Shown here piece after piece: positions 48,501 to 59,300 of a stretch of 64,000 nt of DNA (positions are counted from its first letter, which is position 1; every line of letters starts with the position of its first letter). The translations under genes were made by a program, and so were the position numbers. The notes beneath the pieces are model-generated. The model made no database searches. It worked only from the letters and a program-made list of their open reading frames with translations, and was not told the origin of the DNA. Location of the stretch: contig NW_006768859.1 in the NCBI RefSeq assembly GCF_000204055.1, positions 61,872 through 125,871 on the forward strand. The letters are read 5' to 3'. Origin of the DNA: Melampsora larici-populina 98AG31 (taxonomy: Eukaryota > Basidiomycota > Pucciniomycetes > Pucciniales > Melampsoraceae).

Positions 48501-49038
48501 TCCTCCTACTCCTACGGATGTGTTATTCCCTCTTGGACCAAGCCAAACGACTGCTCATCATCTTGGAGGACATCATCAAGACTTTAAACCATTCGATAAT
48601 CCTGGTTTACATTACGGTGGATACGGAACTCCATCTAATACGATCCTTCCTAAGCCGGTTGGTAGGATTTATAACCATAATCCTCCTGTTTATGGAGTGT
48701 CAGGTGGATTGGGTGCAGTTGGTAGTGTAGGTCCTGATTGGCATCATACTATACCTCGTCAGATGGTTGTGAGTGACTTGATGTAAATGATGTTTTTTGA
48801 TTTTTCTGTGCTAATCACATGTTTGTGTGTTTGTTTTATTCAGATTAATAATGAGAGATCTGAAACAGCTGCTAGGATTCAACAACAACAAATTTCAGAA
48901 CAGATTCGTAGATTAAGTGCTCGTGCTCAATCCCTTGATCTTGGAATTGCAGGTAACGGTAGAGGAGGAGCAGGAGCGGTTGGAAGACATCGAATCACAC
49001 AATCTGGTAGTGGTGGAGGATTAGGGCTTGGGCTTTAA
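45471..49038 (+). CDS. multi-KH-domain RNA-binding protein (Khd4/Bicaudal-C-like)
   Basis: Eight exons: 45471-46355, 46426-46683, 46757-46966, 47039-47359, 47425-47732, 47799-48327, 48394-48768 and 48844-49038; 1026 aa. I chose ATG 45471 (MDFYSSSFTLPRP); the upstream open frame has no ATG. Residues 1-150 are Gln-, Asn- and Ser-rich low complexity (polyQ and polyN). Then come several KH repeats. The clearest GxxG loops are IGVGGKNIQRIM (~620) and LLGEKGIFLHDIE (~705); AGRKRMVIQSI in exon 2 is another. Other repeats have degenerate loops. The C-terminus is Gly/His/Pro-rich. KH arrays bind single-stranded RNA; in Ustilago the basidiomycete multi-KH protein Khd4 regulates mRNA turnover during infection-related growth. 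Orthology to Khd4 is my inference from layout, not alignment. Confidence 0.85.
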
Positions 49039-50578
49039 TCTTTGAAGATCATTTTCTCTTTCTTATTTTATAGCATATATATAAGTTCATCTTTCTGGTT
49101 TTTGAAAAATAGATTTTTCTTTGTTATTTTTTTTTTCAATCGATTTGGGTATTTATTTATTTATTTCTTTGAGTGGATTTTGTTTTTTTCAAGATTAAGT
49201 CTTTCTTTTTTTCCTTTTTCCATCATCATCATCATCATCATCAAAGAGAAAGCAGAACGAAAAGAGATGTAGAGAAAACGAAATGATTGGTAATTTGTTT
49301 GTAAGTGAAACTAGAAGTGTGTGTTTAGATAAACATATGTGTGTGTGTTTCTTTATCTTTCATTAACATTTATACATTCTTATGTTTTTGTTTTGTGTTT
49401 TTTGTTTGATTTCATTGCTTTACATTCACTATTTTTTCTTTCAAGTGTTTTTTTTTTCTCGAGTGTTTTATTTAATGACACATTTTTATGTATTTTTTTT
49501 TGGTTGTTGTTGTTGTTGTTTTAAAAATTGTAAATAAGAATGAAGAAAAAAAAAGCAGTTTAGATTCAGATGAAGGTTTTCTTTTACTTTTTCTGTTTTT
49601 GGTTTTTGGTGTCATAATGAAAATACATTATATGTTTGTTGTATTTTTTTTTGAAAAAAGTGTGTGTGTGTGGTTTTCCTTTGGTTTTCTTTTTCTTTTC
49701 AATCTTATTATAATATATTTTGTGGGGTTTTTCTTTTTCGGTTTTGGTTTTGGCTTTTGACTTTTGAGTCTTGAATCTTATTGGTATTTAATTATGATGA
49801 AGTAATTTATAAGTTTAGGTATTTGATTGATCCAAGAATTAGTGCATATGGTTTTAAGAATCTTTGAAAAGGGTTTTTTGTTGGTTTATATAGAGAGAGA
49901 TGAAAGAATTGTGGATTCGATTCAAGGGGTTTGAGTTTGGATGTTTATCTTAGCAGGTAAGGTTGAGGAGATGTGGACATCTTTTGGAACAAAGTTGTCA
50001 CTTTGTTCCGTTATGGGCAACAAGCAAAGGGTAAATTTTCTGAAGAAACGTTATGCAGGAGAAGTTTTTAGTCAGTTTTGCGAGAATGATTTTTGTTGTT
50101 TCATTTGAACACAGGAGAAGGATTACAGTGTAACGTTTCATTATTGCTGGGATTGTTCACCTATGTATTAGGAATGATATACTTGTGGAGTTTGATGTAG
50201 ATCTTTAAGCTCAGAGTAAGATACGGTATCACGGGATTCCATGAGAACGTATCAAACATGAGAGTATACGAAAAAAGACTATGAGCATTTGATTGGGTTT
50301 TCACTCTTGAGAGATCTTTCTGCCTTCCAGTTCAAGAAGATTGGGAGTCACAAATCTTGGCACTATTACGATAAATTTCATCGATTTTTGGTTGTTTGAA
50401 ACATGAATCTAAAATCAAACTCAAATTGTGTATGTGACAAACTCTCTTTGCGATAGCAAAAGTTAACGAAAAGGAAAAAATGACCATCGAGAGAATGTTA
50501 AATTGATAGATCCATCAAACAAAAAGTCTAAAGATTTTTAATTAACATTTATAGAATGAAAATGAGAAGTGAATTGCG
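49039..50578. other. spacer between convergent KH and S1P-lyase genes
   Basis: Strongly T-rich 3' UTR-like sequence to about 49780, with (ATC)n and (TG)n runs, then AT-rich spacer. The many open frames there are low-complexity artefacts. Confidence 0.5.
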
Positions 50579-52894
50579 CTAAAAGAAAAAGAGAAAGAAA
50601 AAGGTTATGCAAGCAGTGTATAAAGCGTCCAAGTATCTCTTTGCAAGATCAGCTACTAAACCTGGTCCAATTGCACTAGAACTACCTAAACCTATTAGTA
50701 AAACGTCCATTTGGTTTAGTTTCATATTTTTTAAGAAATTTAGTAGAGATTCAACTGAGAGATCCTTACCATATAAAGTGACCATATCACCTTTGGATTC
50801 TTCAGAACTAGCTTTGACCTCTTGAATAGCTTCTTTCAAATCATTGATCAAGTGATCAACAGCGTTAACCGTTGGTCGTGTACAAGCGATATGCAAGGCT
50901 GCAGGGTTCTGCAAAGCGTTAACTAGAGACAAACAGAAAGATTAGACATCTTAACCAAAGCTTCAAGAAAATGAAAAAAAAACTAACGATGCCAGCCTTT
51001 ACTACCAAGATGATCACCAAGTGAATAAATATTCACATGACTATCTTCTTTAGTTTTGAAAGCGACTACTGAAACCAATGGATTACCAAGCACTTCTAAT
51101 TCTGGAATCTCATTTCGAATAGCTTTTTCAAGCTTCTTAGCCGCTCCAACGATTTCTAAACAACTTTGTTGATATCCTTCTTTTCCCATATACATCACTG
51201 CGGCCCATGTACCGGCAATGAGAGCTCCAGGTCGAGATCCAGCGATTGAGGGAGAAGCTAAAGTTTGCAAATTCAAAGATCAATAATGGCCTATAAAGTT
51301 TTGGGATCAGGAATGTGCTGTACCATAGACACCGCCTGGCCAAGTGGTCAAGACAGAGTATTGGTATTTTCTCCATGTCGAACTGCGATCTGTTGATGAC
51401 ATCGGGATGGAGATCAAATTAGCTAAATTGGACTTGCTTCATGGGACCAAAACATCACTCACACATGATCACACTACTTCCTTTGGGCGCAAATCCGTAC
51501 TGTGTTCGAGAAAGAAGTCAAAGCGAGGATCAGACAAGTGTCATAGAAGAGAAAAAGGAAAAGATTCAAAAGATAAAAGAGATAAACCTTATGTGTATCA
51601 CATGAGATTGAAGTGACACCTTCAACTCGGAAATCAAATGGATCCATTGGGAAACCACATTTTTCGACAAATGGAACTAAGAATGAGCCTAGACAACAGT
51701 CTACATGTAACCCAATGTTGTATCTCTTGGCCAATTTTCCTAAGCCTACGATATCATCAATTGCACCATCTGGGAAATTCGGTGCAGATCCGACCAACTG
51801 AGGTAGAATTGAGATTAGTGTGAAGAGAAGCAAATCAGTCAAGATTATCAGATCAAAACTTGGAAAGATCAAGACGAAATCAGACGACTTACCATGATTG
51901 TATTAGAGTTGATAGCACGTTTAACTCGAGCAACATTAACCTTTCTAGACTTAGGATCCACTGCAATATGATGAACTTTGATACCAAAATAATCTCCAGC
52001 TTTATCAAATGCAGCATGAGCGCTAATAGGAATCACCATCTCAGGTTCAGTGATACCTTTGACATCACGAGCCCAATCTCGATAAGTTTTACAAGCCATC
52101 AAGATTGATTCAGTACCACCACTTGTAGTAGTACCTGCTCCTTGATTAAGAGGAGCATTATAAAGCTCGAGGACCATTTTAACGATTTCAGCTTCCATCT
52201 TTCTTACACCAGGAAAGATATCCGGATGTAAAGGATTACTAATCATATATTGATTAAAAGCCAGACCAATCACTTCTTCTAATTCGATTCCACCATGATA
52301 AATTGCACCTGAAACCTTTCCTTGACGCCATTCTGTTGAAGGTAATGAAGCTAATGTTTGAAGTTCGTTTTTAATCCAATCTGATGATTTACCTTGATCT
52401 GGTAATGATGAATATTTAATCACTTTCGAATCTTTGGGTGATAATTTGTTTTCGATATCAATTGAAGCTTGATCAAGCTGACTATTAACTTTTTCTTTCA
52501 TTGAAGGAATCTTGAGTAATAAATTGAAACCAATCTATTGAAGAACCCAACGAAAATGTGAACAAAACATCAGATAAGCTTACAAAATTTGATTGGTATT
52601 GAGAAATTTAAAATGCTTTACAGTTAAAACTTGAGTATGAAGTTCCATGATAGTCGTTCTAAGACCACGACTACGTAAATGGCGAAAAGATTTGATTGAA
52701 GCATTCCAGATAACATACCAAAAGACTGCCTATGACAAGAATAGAAAAACAAGATTGATCAGCTTTGAGGATGAATGGTCTTTTTGAATCAGATCACTTA
52801 CACTTTTTAATGAAGTCAACGTTAATAATTCGACTAATTGATTTTTGTTCAGATTATTTAATCTAGTAGTCGGTAAATATGAAGTTAAGATCAT
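50579..52894 (-). CDS. DPL1: sphingosine-1-phosphate lyase
   Basis: Eight minus-strand exons: 52894-52802, 52729-52622, 52534-51893, 51797-51588, 51499-51463, 51389-51324, 51257-50988 and 50922-50579; 589 aa, the usual length. A membrane segment lies near residues 32-50 ([15 protein letters not shown]). The PLP-dependent fold follows: [72 protein letters not shown]; the PLP lysine in [15 protein letters not shown] (Lys351, last codon of exon 4); [21 protein letters not shown]. The enzyme sits in the ER membrane and splits long-chain base phosphates into a fatty aldehyde and phosphoethanolamine, the exit of sphingolipid catabolism. The C-terminus ends in a Phe-rich stretch after the conserved core; its exact end is less certain. 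Confidence 0.95.
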
Positions 52895-53617
52895 CTTGAA
52901 AAAGTAAAACTTGAAGAAAAGGAATGAAGGATTGAGATTGTGTTGAGATTGAATTGTGGTTTTTAAAGCTTTCAAGATCTCGATCTGAATTCAAATCGTA
53001 CCCGCACAGCGCACACTTGTCGATCGGGTCCAATAGAAAGGGTCCCGTGACGTAACCCGTTACAAAACACCGGTGACGAAAAAGGTCTTGAAAAATTACC
53101 ACGCTATACCACGCCTGAGCTTTTTGTTATAACTCGCTTGGCATTTGCACCTCGCCTACACTACGGGAGACTGCGGCTCAGGTGTAATGGCCAAGCTTGT
53201 ATTCAAGAATCCCTATAACTACGAAGTTATAAGAATCCGGATTCTCTGAAGAGTCTTCCTAAGCTTATGTTTTTAGAACTAGAACTCTAACGAAAAGTCT
53301 ATATCTTAAAAACAATGGTGATTTGTATTAACGAATTGTTTCGATGAAGAAGAATAGAAACATAACCCTCTAACAAAGAATATATATAATAAAATATAAA
53401 GATTATGTAAACCTATGACATCATCGAAAGTAAAATGAAATGATAAAATGAAAAGAGAACGCGTAAGGTGCATAACAACCGTAACCTGAAACACGTCTAT
53501 TACATCAGGACTCAGCACGTTGGCAGGTGCGATATCGCGTCGGCATGCTCACAGATGAGCTCGTGCTGTGATCGCAAAGACATTCATCCGCACGATATCT
53601 TTTGTGTCTTGGCTGTC
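52895..53617. promoter_or_regulatory. upstream region of the S1P-lyase gene
   Basis: About 720 bp with no coding signal on either strand. It carries CACCGGTGACG and GTGACGTAAC, the latter containing a TGACGT (CRE/ATF-like) core near 53048. No binding is demonstrated. Confidence 0.3.
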
Positions 53618-54379
53618 TAAGCTTGACTAAGCCCTCTTCCAACGCGGCCACGTTCGCTCTTGAAGATGGGCTTAAGGCTTATACCCCGACTTTGGCCAGG
53701 CTGAGACCAGCAAGAATTTCAAGCACTTTTGTTTGAAATCCCTTTTTGAGGGCTCTAAAAGTTGTGAAACCTTGCAATAGATTCAGCAGAGCTTCTTTAA
53801 TTGGCGCTTCTGCTTCTCCTTGTACTATTTCTTGCCTATCACCACTTCTAGATTGTGGGGAAAGTTGATTCCAATATCAAGTGATTCTGAAGGGTTTAGT
53901 GCACATGTGGACCCAGAGTTACAAGAATTCAACAACTTGACTGTGTGACTTTGTTCAAATGAAGTGGTGGTAAAGGTGGCACAAGCATGCGTACAAGCAC
54001 TATACCTCGGATTGTGAGATCCGAGGTATTCTCGGGTCTAAACCCTCGGACAGCTCTTGTCTGAGGATTTGATCCGAGCCATTTCATGACGCATAAGATT
54101 GCCTCGGATTGAAACCTCGGACAGGATTTATCCGAGGATATACACTCGATGATGCCTCGGATTTCTCAACCCGAGGCAAATATGTTGGCAGTGAAGTCTT
54201 ATAAGTAGCTCTTTTCAATTATTTGTAAGAGTGTACAATGTTTAGAGCTCTTAAAAAGGTATTTCACGCAAAATTGCTGGAAAATCCTGCTGGTCTCAGG
54301 CCAAAGTTGGGGTATAAGCCCTAAACCCCTCTTTGGGAGTGGACATGGCTGTGTCAGAAGGGAGGCTTAGTTAAGCTTA
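53618..54379. mobile_element. foldback (long-TIR) element with internal CCTCGG hairpins
   Basis: The left end TAAGCTTGACTAAGCC (53618-53633) is mirrored by GGCTTAGTTAAGCTTA (54364-54379). Imperfect inverted similarity continues inward about 150 bp on each side, including GGCTTATACCCC..ACTTTGGCC and GAGACCAGCA. The 762-bp element has no coding capacity. Its centre holds a cluster of short palindromes on CCTCGGAT. A stray copy of the terminus occurs at 16571-16585. Target duplication unclear. Confidence 0.65.
54002..54177. repeat. cluster of CCTCGGAT/ATCCGAGG hairpins
   Basis: At least three stem-loops: ATACCTCGGAT / ATCCGAGGTAT (54002-54012 and 54019-54029, 6-nt loop); CCTCGGA / TCCGAGG (54115-54121 and 54131-54137); GCCTCGG / CCGAGGC (54154-54160 and 54171-54177). 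Further CCTCGG words in both orientations lie between them. Confidence 0.8.
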
Positions 54380-55308
54380 AAACTTTTGGCTGTCAAAGAT
54401 ATGGCAAGAAAGAGAGAAACATGAGATATGTTGCACACCTTTTTCAGGCCTTGGCAGGGCCTGAGATCTAAACAAAAAATATGTGTGAAAGGACCTAAAG
54501 CTACTTGCACTTGTGCACTGAAGGATTCCTGTTTGCACTTTCTCCTTCTTTCTCCTCTTTCTTTGCCTTCACAACCTTTGGACTTGATTTTTTTCCCTTT
54601 CTTCATACTCTACCATCAACATCTCTCCTGTCTAATTCCAATCACTTTCATTCATGTTTATTCACCCATTCAGATGAACCCTCCCAATTTGGAGGACCAA
54701 TCTCATTTAGGTGAGCCATTCAATATATGTATTCAAAATTTCCTTTCCTGTTTTATCTGTGTGACAGGATTTTATCATACTCACTTAGATCAGTGTCTTT
54801 CTTCCCACAACTCTCCTTTAATATGAGTGTACACTGTTTTTTGTTTTTTTCTAATTCCCATTCTTATTCTCTAATTTTTGAATTTTGATTCTTTTTGGTT
54901 TGCACAATCAAAATTAGTCACTCAATGTCGCCCTTAACTCCCTATTATCTGGTCCATATCACCTTGAAAGTACCACAGTGTACCAGCCCCCATTTGCCTG
55001 AGTGTTGCACCCCACCACTGTAGACCATTCATCCTGTACTCAAACTCAAATTGAACTTGATTAGATACAGGTCTCCCAGCCTATGTGGAACCAGACATCC
55101 CCCAATGTCTTTGGCGGCATTGGAGCAAAGTCACTTGTGAGGATGCCACAAGGACATTGGACACATGTCTAACCAACATCAAAAAATATGTTAGTCCAGT
55201 ATCATGATTGGACCAGTGTACAAAGCCCTACCATCTCATTTTGATTTCAAGCCGCACCACAGTGGATATTGTGGCTCAGCCTGGACATCCTCACTCCATA
55301 CACCCTAA
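54380..55308. other. gene-free spacer
   Basis: Short frames (for example + 54428-54826) have no recognisable domain or splice support. Probably old repeat-derived sequence between two non-autonomous elements. Confidence 0.4.
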
Positions 55309-55983
55309 GAGCACCCACTATGGTGGGCGTGTTTTATCGTAAATTTTGCGGTCCCGACCGCGAAATTTAATCATGCGTGTAACAACTAAATTAGTAAACG
55401 CATAAAAACCACTATGAGCTGCTTTACGACCTGATTTACCAACGATAAATCACTGTGAGTCAACCAGATCCACAGTGGTATGATCTTGAAATGAATCATC
55501 ACATTCCTCATAATCTTTTCCCAAAGATCAATTATCTCAGAAGTCTTCAAATAGCAATAGGAACAACAATAATAACATCAACTAGTCTTGACTTCTTGTT
55601 TGATAAACCTCGCATACCACCTCCGCTTCCTCGCACTCAAATCTGAATTGATCGAGACTTATCAAGACTGCACTCAACGTGCTCGGAAACTATATAAGTT
55701 TTCAAGTTTGAACTTTGAAGTTGAGGTGTCAAGGTCTGAACGTTGAGATTTGAAGTCTTGAATTGTGGAGTTTGGGATTTGATGTTTTGGAAAAGGCAGT
55801 TGTTGACCGATTATCGTACGATAAATCAAGTCGTAGGCTTGCGTAGATCTGAGCACGCGGGGTGCAAGATTTAACGCAGCAGTACGGACTGCATGTCTAA
55901 AACAGGTCCGTAGTGGACCTGTCTGGATTTTAGCGTTACGGTAACGCTAAATCACCTCGTTAACGCACCCATAGTGGGTGCTC
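55309..55983. mobile_element. PIF/Harbinger-like MITE (675 bp)
   Basis: The terminal inverted repeat GAGCACCCACTAT (left, 55309) is mirrored by ATAGTGGGTGCTC (ending 55983). TAA flanks both ends (55306-55308 and 55984-55986), fitting the 3-bp TWA duplication and GAGCA-type ends of PIF/Harbinger. The body contains smaller inverted motifs (GCGGTCCCGACCGC near 55350; GCGTTACGGTAACGC near 55934) and no transposase, so it is non-autonomous. Confidence 0.75.
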
Positions 55984-56118
55984 TAATAAATATAGACTCA
56001 TCACTCTCTGCTTAATTGCGGACACATGCTATCATACCCAACTGTTCTTGTGGTGTGTGACACAATGTTGAATTTTCAAGTAGCTTTGAATATGGCACAT
56101 CCTTGAGCCATGGGGCGG

Positions 56119-56294
56119 TGTTAGAGGCTCAATAGGATCTTGTCGAGAGTCTGAGAGAAAAGGGCCTTCAGGTACTATTACGAGATTGCAACGTGAAGAC
56201 TGGTAAATCTCTGACGAGAGAGAGATAAGTACAACTGAGGTTTGATACAAGCATATATAGAGTATAAGCATAATACTCGTAAAGGCTCATAACA
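56119..56294 (-). repeat. 3' LTR of the chromovirus
   Basis: 176 bp, TG..CA on +, identical by eye to the copy at 62374-62549. Preceded on the outside by the target duplication GGCGG. Confidence 0.95.
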
Positions 56295-56311
56295 CCACTC
56301 CCCCCTTTATG
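56295..56311 (-). promoter_or_regulatory. polypurine tract of the chromovirus
   Basis: In sense the sequence just before the 3' LTR reads AAAGGGGGGAGTGG, the expected plus-strand DNA primer. Confidence 0.8.
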
Positions 56312-56384
56312 CCTCCGCTCCCTTTTGCTGAGCTAGACATCTTTCCACAGGTTTGCATTAAAAAACCCACGTGGGGAAAAAGCT

Positions 56385-59300
56385 TCACCCTCTCACCATT
56401 CTCCGTGCCTTTCTGTAAGTCTTCTCTCTACCTAAAAATCTACTATTAAATTTGGTAACTGCTTCTTGTGCATTCTTGAGGCCTTCCTCTGGTTCCCATG
56501 AGTCGTGTTCGGGTCCATACCCTTTCCAATTGATCAGATACTGCAACTTTCTTCCTTGTTTTCTTTTATCCAACACTTCATTAACTTCATATTCAGTTTC
56601 ATTTTCAATTACTACTGGCGGTGGTGGTTGATCTGTTTGGTCTGAGATTTCGCTATCTTGATGTCTTCTTAATAAATTTACATGAAACACCGGGTGAATG
56701 TTCTTCATTGAATCTGGCAGGCTTAATTTAAATGCGTTAGTTGTGATTATTTCTGAGATTGAAAATGGACCTAGCCACCGGTGCGCAAACTTTGCGGATG
56801 GTCTCGTTGTAGCTATGTGCTTGCTATTTAACCAGACCTTTTCGCCAATTTTCCATTCCGGGGTTTGAGTCACCTTCTTATCAAATTGAACTTTCATCAC
56901 TCCTTGCGCTTCTTCCATTGCACTCTTCAATTCGAGTTGCACCTCATTGATTTGCTTGAATCGCTCTTCCACTGTTGGTAGATACTGTTCCTTGTCTGGT
57001 AGTCCTGTGAATGAAACATCGAATCCGTAATTAGCTTTGAATGGGGACATGCCAATAGAAGCATGATGACTGTTATTGTAAGAAAATTCTGCCATAGCTA
57101 ATAGGGAGTGCCAATTGTCTTGCATGTACGAAGTGTAATGTCGTAAGTAGCCTTCAACCGCTTTATTTGTTATCTCAGATTGACCGTCCGTTTGGGGGTG
57201 GTAAGCCGTCAACGACTGCGTCTTTATGCCTAACTTTTTATTGACTTCTTTTGTGATTCTTGATATAAATACACTTCCTCTGTCTGAAGTTATTGTTTTC
57301 GGGGTTCCGTGCAACTTCCAGATGTTTTTGATCATGATTGTCGCTAGTTCATCTGAGTCCATAGTTTTCTTGCAACCTATAAAATGCGCCATTTTAGTGA
57401 GTCTGTCAACCACTGTTAGAATACAATCATAGCCATTAGATATTGGAAGATCAGTTATCATATCATAGCATATGTCTGTCCAGGGACCATACGGTACTGG
57501 TAACGGCTGTAGAGATCCAAATGGCTTTGACGTTCTTGGTTTCACCCTTTGGCAGGACTGGCAACCGTCCACATACTTATTTACGTAGGCTTTCATTGAT
57601 GCCCAGTGGTAATTCCGCTTCACTAGTGCTAGCGTTCTCGACCGGCCGGGGTGACCTGCTATTTGGCTATCATGCCTGGATCGCAGAATTTGTAGTTTTA
57701 GATTAGCATCGTCAGGTACTAATACTCTTCCTTGTCTGTACAGTAGTCCTTCATTGGTGCTATAGCCTTCGAGGTGTCTTGATTCTGGCATATCAATACA
57801 TAATTGAATAAGTTCATTGAGCTTTGTGTTGCGTTTTGCTTGGCTTCGTATCTCAGCTATGATCTCGGCGTCTCCCCAAATTGGTTCTTGCTCTTCTTCG
57901 GCCAAGTCAATTAGCTCGTGGTCTTCTATTTCTATGTTGACAACATCTTCTGTCACAAACCATGACTCCATGAGTTCCAACTCGTCTATAAATGCGTCGA
58001 CCGGTAGATTTGATGGTTTCAACAGTTGTCCAAAGCTTAGCTTGTCTTCTTTTTCGGGCGCTAGGTCTGGTCTTCGCAACAATGCATCCGGTTTTGTTGA
58101 ATGCCTTCCCGGTCTGAATCGAATTTCGAAATCGAAACTACCTAGAACCTCAGCCCATCTGGCTTGCCGCCTTGTGAGTTCTTTCGTCGACATGAGAGAT
58201 TGCAAGTTTTTATGATCAGTGTAAACTATAACGTTGAGTCTGTGCGGGTTTCCTTCTAAGTATTGTCTCCACTCTTTGAAAGACGAGACTACTGCTAATA
58301 GTTCTTTATCAAAAACTTCATAATTCCTTTCAGCTTGTAGTAATGATCGTGAAAGAAACGCTACTGGGTGCAATTCGTTGTCCTCGTCCGATACCTGAGA
58401 TAGTACTGCTCCCAGCGCAAAGTCGGAGCAGTCACATTCTAGTATGAATGGTCTATAAGGATTGGCGATTTTCAATACCGGAGCGGATGTGAAAGCCTGC
58501 TTGAGTTTGTCAAATGCTTCTTGTCTTCTGTCATCCCAGGTGAATGGGGCATCTTTTTGCGATAATTCATGCAATGGCTTTGCTATTTCGGAAAAGTGAG
58601 ATATAAAGCGCCTGTAAAAATTGGAAAATCCTAAGAACATCTGGACTTCGGTCAAGTTCTTGGGTGCTGGCCAATCCCGTACCGCTTTCACCTTTGTTTC
58701 ATCCATCTTAATTTGATTGCATGATATGATTAAGCCAAGGTAAGATACTTCACTTTTCGAAAATGAGCATTTCTCTGGTTTCAACCACACGTTCTGCTTC
58801 CGTAAAATTTCTAGGACTTCCTTGACTACTTCTTCATGATTTTCGCCAGGCTTGGTATAGATTAAGATATCGTCTTGATAGGCGGCAACATCTTTTCCTA
58901 TGTGTGATTTTAGGATATCCTGTATAAAGTACTGAAAAAATCCAGGCGCTCCCGTTGGTCCAAATGGCATAGTTAGGGGTTTGAATTGACCAGCTTTGCA
59001 TAGGAAGGCTAACTTCCCTTCATCTCCTTTCCGTACTCTTAAATTATTGTATCCGTTTCGCATGTCCAGGCTTGTAAATTCGTCGGCATCAAGTAAGCTA
59101 TCAATTAACTCCATTGTTAAAGGTAATGGGTATTTATTCTTGATAGTCAGAGCATTTAGACGGCGATAATCAAAACAGGGTCGTAAGTTTCCATCCTTTT
59201 TGCCAGTGAATAGGACCGGGGCAGCCCACGGTGAGGTCGCTCTTCTGATTGTTCCATTGGCTAGACCTTTGTTCAGCATTTCATTTAGGGCTTCATTTTC

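Noticed and set aside
49042..49760. Phe-rich plus-strand frames after the KH gene
   Set aside because: Translation of a T-rich 3' UTR; membrane-like look is a composition artefact.
54002..54177. CCTCGGAT repeats considered as a CRISPR-like array
   Set aside because: Repeats are 7-11 bp, in both orientations with irregular spacing, inside a foldback element of a eukaryotic genome.
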